NCBI GenBank assembly: GCA_963820315.1
Contig: CAWFZK010000034.1
Coordinates: 111,224-175,223 of the forward strand
DNA length: 64,000 bases
Source of the DNA: JACVRW01 sp963820315
Lineage (GTDB): Bacteria > Actinomycetota > Thermoleophilia > Solirubrobacterales > Thermoleophilaceae
Direction of reading: 5' to 3'
Below the pieces are notes generated by a model. That model did not search any database. It had not been told where the DNA came from and worked only from the letters and a program-made list of their open reading frames with translations. How positions within the stretch are numbered: the stretch's first letter is position 1; each line of letters opens with the position of its first letter. This document shows positions 43,859-56,007 of this stretch, one piece after another. Position numbers and translations under genes: made by a program.

Positions 43859-44092
43859 CTACGCCGGGTCGGCCGGGGCGGCGGAGGCATGCTCGGCAAT
43901 CGGCTCGCGGTCCGTCTTGGCCCAGCCACGCCGCTCGGTCAGTTGGCGCAGCACCGAGCGCACCAGCACGGGCACGAAGCTGCGGCTCTCCCGCAGCGCG
44001 ACGATGATCGGGACGAGCTTGATCGCCTCCGGCCGGGTGCCGACGACCACCAGCACCGGTAGCCGCAGGTCGCCCGCAAAGCCGCGCGTCAT
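43859..44092 (-). pseudogene. UDP-GlcNAc 2-epimerase, N-terminal fragment
   Basis: LPVLVVVGTRPEAIKLVPII then VALRESRSFVPVLV are the first 45 residues of WecB/MnaA-type UDP-N-acetylglucosamine 2-epimerases (motif GTRPEAIK). After that the sequence (RSVLRQLTERRGWAKTD) no longer fits, and the frame ends at 77 residues instead of about 370. A truncated copy, perhaps left by a deletion between it and the epimerase gene. Confidence 0.7.
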
Positions 44093-44121
44093 CGGCTCAG
44101 GCTCCCAGTCCGCGCGGACGC

Positions 44122-46107
<1,986 letters not shown>

Positions 46108-46117
46108 ACCGGGCTTT

Positions 46118-46855
46118 CTACCCGACAGCGCGGCCTGGCACACCGACGGCGTGCTCGAGCCAGCGCCCGAAGAGCGAGCGCGCAAGCGCAATCGAGGCGG
46201 CTGCGCTCGCCTCCACGTCGGCCAGTAAGCCCGGCAGCGCACCGGGACCGAGCGTGCGCTCGAGGCTGTCTGCGTAGGCGGGCAGCTCGCCCCACTCGCG
46301 GGCGAGCTGCGGCGACACCTCGAGATGAAACTGGAGCGCGTACGCGTTGCGGTACGAGAACGCCTGGTTCGCGTACGCAGGCGAGCCGGCGAGTAGCGTC
46401 GCGCCGGCGGGGACGTCGAACGTGTCGCCGTGCCACTGGAGCGCCGGGAAGCTGCGCGGCGCTCCCGCGAACACCGGATCGCTCGCGGCGGCCGCGGTCA
46501 GCTCCACGGGCAGGACCCCCACCTCCGCGCCGCACTCGCCCGGATAGACGTTCGCGCCGAGCGCTGCCGCAAGCAGCTGGGCGCCGAGGCAGACGCCCCA
46601 GACCGGGTGGTCAGACTCCGCCGCCTCGCGGATCATGCGCTTCTCCGCTGCGAGCCACGGGTGGGTGTCGTCCTCGTAGGCGCCCATCGGCCCGCCCATG
46701 ACGATCATGCCGTCGAAGCCGCGCCAGTCGGGCGGCCCCTCCCCCTCGTCCAGCTCCACCCGGACGAGGTCGAGGCCGCGGGCGCGCAGCTCGTCCTCGA
46801 AGGCCGCGGGCGGCTCGCAGGCGATGTGCTGGAGGACGAGCAGCGCCCCGGTCAC
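46118..46855 (-). CDS. class I glutamine amidotransferase-like protein
   Basis: 245 residues. Nucleophile Cys in PVWGVCLGAQLLA near residue 90 and the His-Glu pair in YALQFHLEVS near residue 175 complete the GATase-1 triad. VMGGPMGAYEDD is the oxyanion region. It lacks a synthase domain, like stand-alone GMP-synthase-like amidotransferases. Its partner is unknown. The GTG at 46855 overlaps the HELCH gene as GTGA; the acs start follows 10 bp after its stop. Confidence 0.82.
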   Translation of the reverse strand: MTGALLVLQHIACEPPAAFEDELRARGLDLVRVELDEGEGPPDWRGFDGMIVMGGPMGAYEDDTHPWLAAEKRMIREAAESDHPVWGVCLGAQLLAAALGANVYPGECGAEVGVLPVELTAAAASDPVFAGAPRSFPALQWHGDTFDVPAGATLLAGSPAYANQAFSYRNAYALQFHLEVSPQLAREWGELPAYADSLERTLGPGALPGLLADVEASAAASIALARSLFGRWLEHAVGVPGRAVG

Positions 46856-47223
46856 GCGCGCGGCACTCCCGCCGCGGCGCGTATCGCCTCCGCCTCATAG
46901 CGGTTGGCCCGGTAGGCGCTGCGGTCTGAGCTGAACGTTGACGGCCGCGCGTAGGAGAGCCACACGCGCAGCGGCTCATGCTGCAGCTGCCAGACGTGGC
47001 AGAGCTCATGGGTCACCAGTCGCTCGTCGAGCACGGGCTGCTTCAGCCAGATGTTGTGGCGCGTCGCGTAGCCGCGGAAGCGCCTGAAGCCCGGGATCTG
47101 GAAGAGCCACGGCGCGATCCGGATGCCCACGCCGTCGATCCGGACCGGCTCGGGGTACAACGAGAGCCGGTCGAGGCGTTCCTTCGCCCGCTGGAGTGCC
47201 TCGATCTCCCGCTGCCGCCGCAC
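46852..47223 (-). CDS. HExxH-containing putative metallopeptidase
   Basis: 123 residues. LVTHELCHVWQLQHEP contains HELCH, a zinc-protease helix as in DUF4157/SprT-like small proteins. A third ligand could be a Glu in AYRANRYEAEA. The N-terminus is a basic helix. GTG start at 47223. It is coupled to the amidotransferase by overlap. Role in an acetate locus is unclear. Confidence 0.6.
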   Translation of the reverse strand: MRRQREIEALQRAKERLDRLSLYPEPVRIDGVGIRIAPWLFQIPGFRRFRGYATRHNIWLKQPVLDERLVTHELCHVWQLQHEPLRVWLSYARPSTFSSDRSAYRANRYEAEAIRAAAGVPRA

Positions 47224-47284
47224 AGCAGTGATTGTGGATTATCGCGGAGGGGCGCGCGCTCGCCCCTCCACGTTTAAGCGCCGG

Positions 47285-48937
47285 CTACGGGTGAGGCAGG
47301 GTGCTCGTCGCGGCGACGGCTCTGCGCCCGCCGCTCCTGCCGGTGAGCGTCAGGCCGGTGCCGACCTCCGCCCCGAGGCCCGTCTCAGAGCGCACGTACA
47401 GCTCGTCGAAGCTGCGCGCGGCAACCTCCTCGCGGGAGAGCATGGTGCCGAGCCAGCAGGCGATGAAGCCGAGCGGAATCGACACGATGCCCGGGTTCGC
47501 CAGGTCGTAGAACCCGAGCGCGCCGCCCTCGGAGTCCGGCCCGGGCCAGACCGTCGGGCTGATGATCACCAGCGCAATCGAGCCGAGCACCCCGGCGAGC
47601 ACGCCGGAGACCGCGCCGGTCGTGTTGAAGCGGCGCCAGCTGAGGGCGAGCAGCAGCGCCGGGAAGATGGCGCTCGCCGCCACCGCGAACGCGAGGCCGA
47701 CCATGAACGAGACGTTCAGGCCCTCCCCGCCGATCACGGCGATCGCGATGGCGATTGCGCCGATGCCGACGGCGGCGATCTTGGCGACCCAGATCTCCTC
47801 CTTCTCTGAGTCCTTGCCGTGCCTCACCACGTTCGACCAGACATCGTGTGCCACCGCGCCGGACGCGGAGATCACGAGGCCCGCCACCACCGCCAGGATG
47901 GTCGCGAACGCGACCGCCGCGATGATCGCGAGGAACAGGTCGCCGCCGACTGTGCCGGCGCCGCCGCCGACCTCTTCCGCGAGCAGCGGCGCTGCCAGGT
48001 TGCCGCCGGAACCGACGGCCTCCTCCGCCCCGCTTCCGAGGATGGCCCTCGCGCCAAAGCCGAGCGCGGTGGTCATCACATAGAAGGCGCCGATCAATAC
48101 GACGGCCCACATCACGGAGCCGCGCGCCGCCTTTGCGTCCGGCACGGTGAAGAAGCGCATGAGGATGTGCGGCAGGCCGGCCGTACCCAGCACGAGCGCC
48201 AGGCCGAGCGACACGGTGTCGATCGGGCTCGACAGGAACAAGCCGGGCTCGAGGTACTTCTGACCCTCGGGCGACTCCGCGCGGGCCTCGGTGAACAGGT
48301 GGATCGGGTTCCAACCCACCTCACCGAGGACGAACAGCGTCAGCACGATCGTCGCGGTCATCAGCAGGACGGCCTTGATGATCTGCACCCAGCTCGTCGC
48401 GAGCATGCCGCCCATGACGATGTAGACGATCATGAACGCGCCCGTGAGGATCACGGACAGGGTGAAGTCGATGCCGACGAGCGCCTGGATCAGGACGCCC
48501 GCGCCGACCATCTGGGCGATGAGGTAGAAGCCGGCAACGGCCAGCGTGCCGAGCGCCGCGGCCGAGCGCGCGGGGCGCTCCTTCATCCGGAACGAGAGCA
48601 CGTCGGCGATCGTGTACTTGCCCGAGTTGCGCATGCGCTCGCCGAGCAGGAACAGCACGGTGAGGAAGGCGACCAGGAAGCCGACCGAGTACAGGAAGCC
48701 GTCGAACCCGAACAGGAAGATCAGGCCGGCGATGCCCAGGAAGCTCGCGGCCGACATGTAGTCGCCGGCGATCGCGAAGCCATTCTGCACTCCCGTGAGG
48801 CCGCGCCCGGCGGCCCAGAAGTCGGTCGCGCTGGTAACGCGCTTCGATGCGAGATAGGTGACGAAGAGCGTCAGCGCCACAACGACCCCGAAGATCGACA
48901 GCGCCAGCTCATTGACGTCTGCGGCGATGAAGGTCAT
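47285..48937 (-). CDS. actP: cation/acetate symporter
   Basis: 550-residue SSS-family transporter with about 13 helices. FWAAGRGLTGVQNGFAIAGDYMSAASFLG holds the signature of the ActP/YjcG branch (GDYMSAASFLG). GAGVLIQALVGIDF, GGMLATSWVQIIKAVLLM and LGTAGLPHILMRFFTVPD are further markers. It drives acetate uptake with sodium or protons. The ATG at 48937 overlaps the DUF485 stop by four bases, the usual yjcH-actP coupling. Intact. Confidence 0.93.
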   Translation of the reverse strand: MTFIAADVNELALSIFGVVVALTLFVTYLASKRVTSATDFWAAGRGLTGVQNGFAIAGDYMSAASFLGIAGLIFLFGFDGFLYSVGFLVAFLTVLFLLGERMRNSGKYTIADVLSFRMKERPARSAAALGTLAVAGFYLIAQMVGAGVLIQALVGIDFTLSVILTGAFMIVYIVMGGMLATSWVQIIKAVLLMTATIVLTLFVLGEVGWNPIHLFTEARAESPEGQKYLEPGLFLSSPIDTVSLGLALVLGTAGLPHILMRFFTVPDAKAARGSVMWAVVLIGAFYVMTTALGFGARAILGSGAEEAVGSGGNLAAPLLAEEVGGGAGTVGGDLFLAIIAAVAFATILAVVAGLVISASGAVAHDVWSNVVRHGKDSEKEEIWVAKIAAVGIGAIAIAIAVIGGEGLNVSFMVGLAFAVAASAIFPALLLALSWRRFNTTGAVSGVLAGVLGSIALVIISPTVWPGPDSEGGALGFYDLANPGIVSIPLGFIACWLGTMLSREEVAARSFDELYVRSETGLGAEVGTGLTLTGRSGGRRAVAATSTLPHP

Positions 48938-49398
48938 CGGCGCGTCACCTCCTCCGAGGACGCCGGTGCGCCCTCTTGCGGCCGCTCGAAGCGGCTGCCG
49001 GACCCGGTCCCCGCAACCTCGAGCGCGCGGTCAGCCGCGCGCTTGGCCAGCGGATCGAACTCGCGGTCCGACTTGCGCAGATACCAGGCGGCGAGTACCC
49101 AGACCATCACGAACTGGCTGAACGCCAGCACGTAACCGACGGTCAGGCCGTCGACCAGGAACTCCCCGCCCATGAAGTCCGGCGCGTAGCCGCACAGCAG
49201 GACGAACCCCGTGTACCAGGCGAGGAAGAAGATCGTCGCCGGGATCACGAAGGCGTTCTTCTTCTTGACCAGCTCTTGAAACTCAGGCGAGCGTTCAGCG
49301 GCGACCCAGTCGATCTCGGGGTGGTGATCCGTGCCCGAATGCCACTCCTCGGTCGCCTCTTCTGCGCGCCCGGCGTTTGTGCCGTGCCGCTCCGTCAT
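48934..49398 (-). CDS. DUF485 membrane protein (YjcH-like)
   Basis: 154 residues from the ATG at 49398, preferred over a GTG 39 bases upstream because AGAGGGGA lies just before it. Two helices (FVIPATIFFLAWYTGFVLLC and FSQFVMVWVLAAWYLR) flank a loop, and RSPEFQELVKKKNAFVIP is the DUF485 signature. It always accompanies ActP-type symporters and may help assemble them. A 30-residue disordered N-terminus is not typical. Confidence 0.88.
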   Translation of the reverse strand: MTERHGTNAGRAEEATEEWHSGTDHHPEIDWVAAERSPEFQELVKKKNAFVIPATIFFLAWYTGFVLLCGYAPDFMGGEFLVDGLTVGYVLAFSQFVMVWVLAAWYLRKSDREFDPLAKRAADRALEVAGTGSGSRFERPQEGAPASSEEVTRR

Positions 49399-49496
49399 CT
49401 GCGCGATTCCCCTCTCCCTCTGTCGGGCGTTCGCCACGCCTGATACCCGGGCGGGTCAGCGCTTATTCAATCGTCGCCCTTTAGGGGGACAAGGAC

Positions 49497-51028
49497 CTAA
49501 CCAGCGGGCGCAGGCTCCGCGCCGGGCTCCTCCGCCGCGGCGACCCTGCCGCGGGGCATGCCGATGACGGCGACTACGAAGGAGAGCGCCATCACGCCGG
49601 CCATCACGTAGAAGACCGTTCGCGAAGCGAGCGAGAAGTCATGTTGCACCGCTTCGAACAGCTCCGCGCGCGCGGACCGGCCTGCTCTGAGAAGGAGGAG
49701 GTCGAGCCGCCGCCCGCGTGGCTGACGGCGTCGGCGATCTGATCGGCGCGGCCCTTCGGCACGCCCGCGGACGTCAGCGACGACTCGACGTGCGACTTGT
49801 TCTGCGCGATGAAGATCGTGCCCAGCAGAGCCAGGCCGAGGCTCGCGCCGAAGTTGCGCGCGGTCTGCGTGATCCCGGTGATCTCGCCGTAGCTCGTGCG
49901 CGGGGCGCGGTTGACGGCGTCGGTCGACGCCGGGCCGAGCATCAGCCCCATGCCGGCGCCGGTCATCACGATCCAGTACCACTGGTTGCTCAGGTCGAGG
50001 TCCGGCAGCTGCTGCGCCCAGAGCGCGAATCCGACGGCCGCGATGATGGCGCCCGGCACGACCGCCGGCCGCGCACCGCGCTGGTCGAGGATGCGGCCGC
50101 CGATCTGCGCGGCGGAGGCGAAGCCGCCGAAGAAGATCAACAGGTAGAGGCCGGCCTCGGAGGCGCTCTGCTCGAGGCCGATCTGGGCGTACAGGCTCGA
50201 GAAGAAGAACAGCGGAACGAACGCCATGGACATCAGGAAGAGCAGGGCGTTGTCGACGGCGAAGCCGCGGTCGCGGAATATCGAGATCTTGATCAGCGGA
50301 TCCTCGGTGCGTTGCTCGAACAGGACGAACGCGATCAGCAGTGCGAGGCCGACGACTATCGAGCCGATCGTCGCGGGGTCGCCCCAGCCCCACTCCGAAG
50401 ACTGCTGCAGCCCGAGAATGGCGAGCCCCATGCCGCCTGAGACGAGCACTGCGCCGCGGTAGTCGAGCGGGGCGGGGTGCTTCTCGTTCGAGGGATTCGA
50501 CCGCAGCGTGAGGATCAGCGCGATGATCGCGACCGGGACGTTGACCCAGAAGATCGCGCGCCAGGTGATCTCGGTGAGGTAGCCGCCGGCGAGCGGGCCG
50601 ATGGCCGTCAGGCCGCCGGTGACGCCGAAGAAGGTGGCCATCGCCTTGCCGCGCTCGCGGATGTCGAAGGCGGAGACGACGATCGCCAGCGCCGCCGGGA
50701 ACATCAGGGCGGCGAAGCCGCCCTGTACGACCCGGAAGAAGATCATCCAGACCTCGCCGAGGTCGCCCGTGGGCGTGGCGCCGCAGAGCGCGGACGCAGT
50801 GGCGAAGCCGATGACTCCGACGATCACCATCGTCTTGTGGCCGGCGATGTCCGCGAGCCGGCCGCCGAAGGCGAAGAGGGCCGACAGCGAGAGCAGGTAG
50901 CCGTTGATGATCCACTGAACGCCCGTCGACGACAGCGAGAGGTCCTTCTGCAGCTCCGGGACGGCGATCGCGACGATCGTCTGATCGATGAACGTCATCG
51001 CGACGGCGAAGATCATCGCGACGAGCAC
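49497..51028 (-). pseudogene. DHA2-family MFS multidrug transporter, one frame break
   Basis: Fourteen-helix EmrB/QacA-type exporter. The first helix (AMIFAVAMTFIDQTIVAIAV), the A-motif region GGRLADIAGHKTMVIVG and motif C (GVTGGLTAIGPLAGGYL) are clear. The frame breaks in an alternating CG run near 49670; the last 65 residues with helix 14 (VFYVMAGVMALSFVVAVIG) continue in the next frame. The only in-frame start is GTG 51028, giving a very short N-terminus. The break in a CG repeat could be slippage or assembly error. Confidence 0.78.
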
Positions 51029-51065
51029 CAGGTTCTTATTCGAGCGGGCGGCCAGGCGCGGGAGA

Positions 51066-51884
51066 TTAATCCAGCGAGCGGCGGCCGGCCTCGAGACCCG
51101 CGCCCGCGATGACGGCCCCCAAAAGTGCGAGTACCAGCCCCCAGGCGAGGAGGCCGCCCACGAATGCGTCGTAGAGCTCGCCGGCCGCGACGCGCACCTG
51201 CTCGGCGCTGAGCACGCTGGTTGCCTCGACCTGGTCGACCACGACCATGCGCGCGAGTGGCACGCTCGCCGCGATCAGCACACCCGCCGCCGCCATGGTC
51301 GCTCCGATCCAGAGCAGCGCCCGGCGCCGCGGCACCGCCAGCGCGAAGGCCGCCAGGAACAGGGCGACGGCGATCAGCGGCAGGACGACGGCCAGCACGC
51401 GCGCATCCTCCGTGCGGGCGAGCGCATCGCCCTCGAGCGTGCCTCGCCGCAACGTGAGGATCTCGCCGTCGAGCTGGCGGCGAGCGAAGCGCGTGAGCCC
51501 CGGGGCCTCATCCGGCAGGGCAGCCTCGACGAGCGGGATGATCCCGTCGAGCCTCAGGACGGCCCGCTGCTCGCCCGCGAAGAAGACGCCGTGGACCTCG
51601 ACCGTCGCCTCCCGGAAGAGCTCCCTGAACGCGGCGGAGCGAACCACCTCGCCGGTGACCGACTCGATGATTCGCCGCTGCCTCGGGGTCACCCCCGCGG
51701 GCAACGCGCCGACCACCTCCCGCTCGATCGCGCGCCGGACGCCCTCGCCCTCGAGCGACTCGACGGCACGGCCCGCGAAGTCGTCTCCGTCGAGGATGCC
51801 CAGCCGCGTGTAGGCGGCGAGGGCGCCGCCGACGAGGGCGATTCCTCCGAGGAGGGCGAGTAGGAGGCTGAGTGCGTTGCGCAG
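51066..51884 (-). CDS. membrane protein, apparent CTG start
   Basis: About 272 residues. Helices: LSLLLALLGGIALVGGALAA at the N-terminus, VLAVVLPLIAVALFLAAFAL in the middle, GATMAAAGVLIAASVPLA, and GGLLAWGLVLALLGAVIAG at the end. An extracytoplasmic domain with VTPRQRRIIESVTGEVVRSA lies between the first two. The frame has no ATG, GTG or TTG before the first helix; a TAA is immediately upstream and CTG at 51884 follows the stop of the upstream gene by two bases. The first usable GTG (51716) would delete helix 1. Confidence 0.6.
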   Translation of the reverse strand: MRNALSLLLALLGGIALVGGALAAYTRLGILDGDDFAGRAVESLEGEGVRRAIEREVVGALPAGVTPRQRRIIESVTGEVVRSAAFRELFREATVEVHGVFFAGEQRAVLRLDGIIPLVEAALPDEAPGLTRFARRQLDGEILTLRRGTLEGDALARTEDARVLAVVLPLIAVALFLAAFALAVPRRRALLWIGATMAAAGVLIAASVPLARMVVVDQVEATSVLSAEQVRVAAGELYDAFVGGLLAWGLVLALLGAVIAGAGLEAGRRSLD

Positions 51885-51886
51885 AG

Positions 51887-53108
51887 CTAGTTAGAGCAGC
51901 TTCCGCCCGCGCCGTCGTCCGGGGCGATCGGCGCGTCGCTGCCGGCGTCCCGGTTCCCGTTGAACTCGCTGACCGTCACCCCGAGCCGGACGCACGCCGT
52001 GTAGCCATAGCGAGCCCTGAGCATGCGGTTGCGGTTGATCCGGTTCCCACTCCGGCCGGACTCTCGCGGCGCGTAGATCGTGTAGTTCGTGCCGCGCCCG
52101 TCGAGGTAGTTGTCCTCGATCACGTAGTTGTTCGAGCCGCCGGGCGCGAAGATCACGGCGTTGCCGTCGTCGCCCGGGGTTGGGTCGATCCAGCTGCCCG
52201 TGATGGTGACGTTGCTGCCGTTGCCCTGAATGCCGTCCGTGTGCGGGCTGTTACCCCAGACGTAGCTGGGGCCCGTGGTGTCGAGGTCATGGACGTAGTT
52301 GTTCGCGAAGACGACGTTGTTCTCGCCGACGTCGGCCGCGTTCTCGCAGCCGCTGATCTCCGTGCGGCGGACGGTGAAGCCGCCGAACCCGATGCCGTTG
52401 TGGCAGTTGTTCTGCCCGGTGTCAGGCCCGTCGAAGATCTCGCTGTCCTCCACCACAAGCCCTGTGCTGTTCGAGCGGATCGCCATGAAGTCGTTGCTGA
52501 CGATGCGCGAGTTGCGGATCGTCACGTTCGGGGCGTCCACCGTCACGGAGCCGGTGATGGCGCGAGCGGAGATCACCGCACCGGCCGTGGTGATCGTCAT
52601 CGAACCCGAGGGCGTCAGGGTCGTGCCCGGCGGCACGCCGGTGTTGTTCGCGTCCGGCAAGCCGCCCGCCGGGGGCGGAGAGCCGCTTGGAGGCTGGCGG
52701 CCGGGGCGGGGTCCGTGGCGAGGAGCTCGAGCAGCGGCGCTCGGGACGGCTCTTGCGCTTGCGCGGGTTCGTGCCTGAGCGCAGCTCGCAGCGGTCTGCG
52801 AACCCGTCGCCGTCGGTGTCCCGCTTGCGCGGGTTCGTGTGGAAGCGGCGGATCTCGGCGCCGTCGCGAAGGCGGTCTCGATCCGTGTCCGCGCGTCGCG
52901 GGTGAGTGCGCAGGCGCAACTCGCGCCGGTTGCGCAGGTGGTCGCCGTCCGGATCGCGTCGGGCCGAGGGGGCGGACGTCGAGAGCTGGTGCTTGCGCTC
53001 CCAGCGGTCGGGCAGACGATCGTGATCACGATCGCGAGGGGCGCTTGCGCTCACCGTGGCGGCGAGATACGCGAACGCGACCATCGGCAGAACCAGCCAT
53101 TTCAACAT
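51887..53108 (-). pseudogene. secreted TSP3-repeat/beta-helix protein, one frame break
   Basis: ATG 53108 follows AGGAGG and starts a signal peptide (LVLPMVAFAYLAATVSASA). Four thrombospondin type-3-like calcium repeats follow: DRDHDRLPDRWE, DPDGDHLRNRRE, DTDRDRLRDGAE and DTDGDGFADRCE. The frame changes in the Pro/Ser linker near 52.7 kb and continues with a beta-helix domain (ITGSVTVDAPNVTIRNSRIV, GIQGNGSNVTITGSWIDP, NNYVIEDNYLDGRG). The product would be an extracellular calcium-stabilised protein, possibly a polysaccharide lyase; catalytic residues not identified. Confidence 0.7.
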
Positions 53109-53544
53109 CGAGGTTTCCTCCTAGATCGGCCGCGTCGCTGGGGTTCATGCCAGGTCGAGGCGGCAGCGCCACCCGTCACCGGCATCGACGTCGACCGGCT
53201 TCCGGAACCGGGTCGTCAGAGCCACACACTTCCCCCGTCGGACGGTGGCCGTTCGGAAGATACCCCGCGACACGGCGGTTCGAACGTCTCGCTAACGGGA
53301 CGCCCCCGCCCCGATGATCGAGCGTCTCCGGGCCTCGGCCGCTTCGATCACGCCGAGGCGCAAGGGAAGTTGTCGACGTACGGATCCGGCGCCACGTTGC
53401 GGGGGCGCCGACCGCGACGGTAGCGCGAATCCGCTGTGGGCCGGGATAGCGGGTACGCTTGCCGGAGGATTCCGCCCGTCTGGTTCTCACGTCCTTCCTC
53501 CTCTCGCGCGGCCTACATCGAGAAGGACGGGAAGCAGCACCCAG
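53109..53544. other. intergenic, promoter region
   Basis: 436 bp without a recognised gene. GGGTACGCTTGCC near 53453-53465 contains TACGCT, a possible -10 for DUF2294; a matching GCGGTACGCTTCG precedes msrA at about 55970. Confidence 0.35.
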
Positions 53545-53931
53545 ATGAACGACGCGGATCTCCCTCAGGTGGGGCATTCCGACAGGCGCGGGATGGAGCT
53601 TCAGGAACTGACCAACGCGATGGTGCGCCTCTACAAGGTGCTCTTCGGCCGGGGGCCGACGAAGGCGCGGACCGACTACGCCGGCCCGGACATCCTGGTG
53701 GCGACCATCCAGAACAGCCTTACTCCCGCCGAGCGCAACATGCTCGCGCTGGACGAGCACCAACGGGTACGCGAGATCAGGATGTTCTTCCAGCACGCAA
53801 GCAAGCGTGAGTTCACCCAGACGGTTGAGGAGATCACCGGTCGCAAGGTCTGGGCGTTCGTGAGCGGCATGGACACCAACCACGACGTTTCGGCCGAGAT
53901 CTTCTACCTGGAGCCGGTCAACACCAGCTAG
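53545..53931 (+). CDS. DUF2294 protein
   Basis: 128 residues. LYKVLFGRGPTKARTDYAGP, NSLTPAERNMLALDEHQRVR and EEITGRKVWAFVSGMDTNHD reproduce the DUF2294 pattern. The family is of unknown function and is often found near membrane-bound transport proteins. The first 18 residues from the ATG at 53545 are outside the domain; an internal ATG at MELQELT could be used instead. Confidence 0.8.
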   Translation: MNDADLPQVGHSDRRGMELQELTNAMVRLYKVLFGRGPTKARTDYAGPDILVATIQNSLTPAERNMLALDEHQRVREIRMFFQHASKREFTQTVEEITGRKVWAFVSGMDTNHDVSAEIFYLEPVNTS

Positions 53932-53933
53932 AA

Positions 53934-53950
53934 GCGCCGACCGGAATCGA
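53934..53950 (+). repeat. copy of tRNA-Cys 3' end (att-like)
   Basis: GCGCCGACCGGAATCGA is identical to 58053-58069, the T-arm and acceptor end of tRNA-Cys, in the same orientation. With one gap the match extends left through CTA.AAG. It begins three bases after the DUF2294 stop. Confidence 0.5.
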
Positions 53951-54124
53951 CGGCGTCCCGGTCGAGTACATCGCGGGGTCGAGCAAGGGCGTCTCGTGGC
54001 GGGGTCACGGTCGTGGCTCGCGTTGTCGCTGTGACGTATCTCACGGATCGGCTTGGGAATGTCGCGGCGCGGGGTTCATCTGAAGGAGGGAAGGCCGAAC
54101 CCCGGAGACACAGGAGCGTTGACG

Positions 54125-55844
54125 ATGGCAACTGCACGACGGAACACCGACTGGCGACGAGCGGCCCGCCGGCTGCTCGCGGGCACCGTGGTCGCTGCCG
54201 CTGCACTTGCGGGTACGGCGGTGCCGGCGAGCGCGGCAACCACCGCGACGTTCAGCTCCGGCGTGCTGACCGTCTCCGGTGACGGCGCCGACAACTCGAT
54301 CGTGATCAGACGGGATGCGGCGGGCAGGATCCTCGTGAACAACGGCGCGATCCCCGTCAGCGGTGGCACGCCGACGGTCGCCAACACCGCGCTGATCCGG
54401 GTCAACGGTCTCGGCGGCGAGGACGTGATCGCGCTCGCTGAGGCCAACGGTGCGCTGCCGGCGGCCAGGCTGTTCGGCGGCGCGGGCGATGACACGCTCA
54501 CTGGCGGCTCCGGCGGCGATCAGCTCTTCGGCCAGGCCGGCAACGACACGCTCCTCGGTCGCGGTGGCTTCGACCTGCTGTTCGGCGGCAACGAGAACGA
54601 CACGATGACCGGCGGTGACGCCGACGACCAGGTGTTTGGGCAGAGCGGCAGGGACCGCATGATCTGGAATCCCGGCGACGACACCGACCTCAACGAAGGC
54701 GGTACGGGCGTGGACACCGTCGAAGCCAACGGCGGCAGCGGCGGAGAGATGTTTGCCGCCACGGCCAACGGCAGCCGCGTCCGGTTCGACCGCCTCAACC
54801 CGGCGCCGTTCGCGATCGACATCGGCACCTCCGAGAACGCTCGTCCTGAACGCCAACGGCGGCAACGACAGCTACTCCGCGAGTGGGAACCTGGCCGCGC
54901 TCATCGACATCACGGTCGACGGCGGGGCGGGCAACGACACGCTGCTCGGCAGTAACGGAGCCGACCTACTGCTCGGTGGCGACAACGCCGACTTCGTCGA
55001 CGGCCAGCAGGGCGACGACGTCGCCTTCCTCGGGTCCGGAAACGACGACTTCCAGTGGGATCCGGGCGACGGCAGCGACGTCATCGAGGGCCAGGACGGC
55101 AGCGACGAGATGCTCTTCAACGGCAGCAACGGGAACGAGAACATGGAGGCGAGCGCCAACGGCGGCCGCGTCCGGTTCACCCGCGACCTCGCCAACATCG
55201 TGATGGACCTCGACGACGTCGAGTCGATCGTCGCCAAGACGCTCGGCGGCACCGACAACCTCTTCGTCAACGATCTGTCCGGGACCGATGTCGACAACCT
55301 GGGTGTCGATCTCGCCGCTAGCGGCGGCGGCAACGATGGCGCGGCCGACAACGTCATCGCCAACGCGACGAACGGCGACGACGTCGTGACCATCACCGGC
55401 AGCGGGCCGAGCGCGCAGGTCAGTGGTCTCTCGGCCCTGGTCTCCGTCTCCGGCGCCATCGCCGGGAGCGACCGGCTGACGGTGAACGCACTGGCCGGCG
55501 ACGACGTGGTCGACGCCTCCGGGCTGGCGGCCAACTCCGCGCTGCTCACGGTCAACGGCGGCGACGATGACGACGTGCTCATCGGCGGCGACGGCGACGA
55601 CGTGCTCACCGGCGGCGCGGGCGACGACGTGCTCATCGGCGGGCCCGGCACCGACACGATCAACGGTGCGCCCGGCGACGATGTCGTCATCGCCGCCGTC
55701 GGAACCAACACCGTGACCTCGGCGAACCGCGTGGGCACGATGTGGCTGAAGACCCACGCCCGCACCGTCAAGGGCAAGACCGTGCTCCGCGTCGGCGGGA
55801 CGAAGTGGACGCTTCCCCGCGCCCGCCTCGCCTCGCTCGCCTGA
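54125..55844 (+). pseudogene. RTX/hemolysin-type calcium-repeat protein, one frame break
   Basis: Signal peptide (RLLAGTVVAAAALAGTAVPASA) then calcium-binding nonapeptides: GGAGDDTLTGGSGGDQLFG, GQAGNDTLLGRGG and, near the C-terminus, GGDGDDVLTGGAGDDVLIGG. The frame breaks near 54837; removing one A restores TLVLNANGGND and the rest. Joined length about 572 residues. It ends in a short basic tail (WTLPRARLASLA) with no T1SS signal recognised, so Sec export is likelier. Surface or extracellular, with calcium-dependent folding. Confidence 0.8.
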
Positions 55845-55903
55845 ACTCGCCGATGACGCTCGGTCCCGACGCGCCTGGCCCGCAGGTTCCCGCTGTCCGA
55901 GGA

Positions 55904-55936
55904 GTGGAAGTGCTGCTCTGCATGGAAAGCAGCCGC
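55904..55936 (-). repeat. dispersed TCCATGCA repeat, copy D
   Basis: On the minus strand GCTGCT, then TTCCATGCAG, then AGCAGCACTTCC. It resembles copy A at 29743 but with a different stem pairing, still self-complementary. Confidence 0.45.
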
Positions 55937-56007
55937 TACGGGCGCCCGTTCCGATCAGCGGGCGTTCGGCGGTACGCTTCGGCAGCTTTCCGAGGAAGGA
56001 CAACGCC

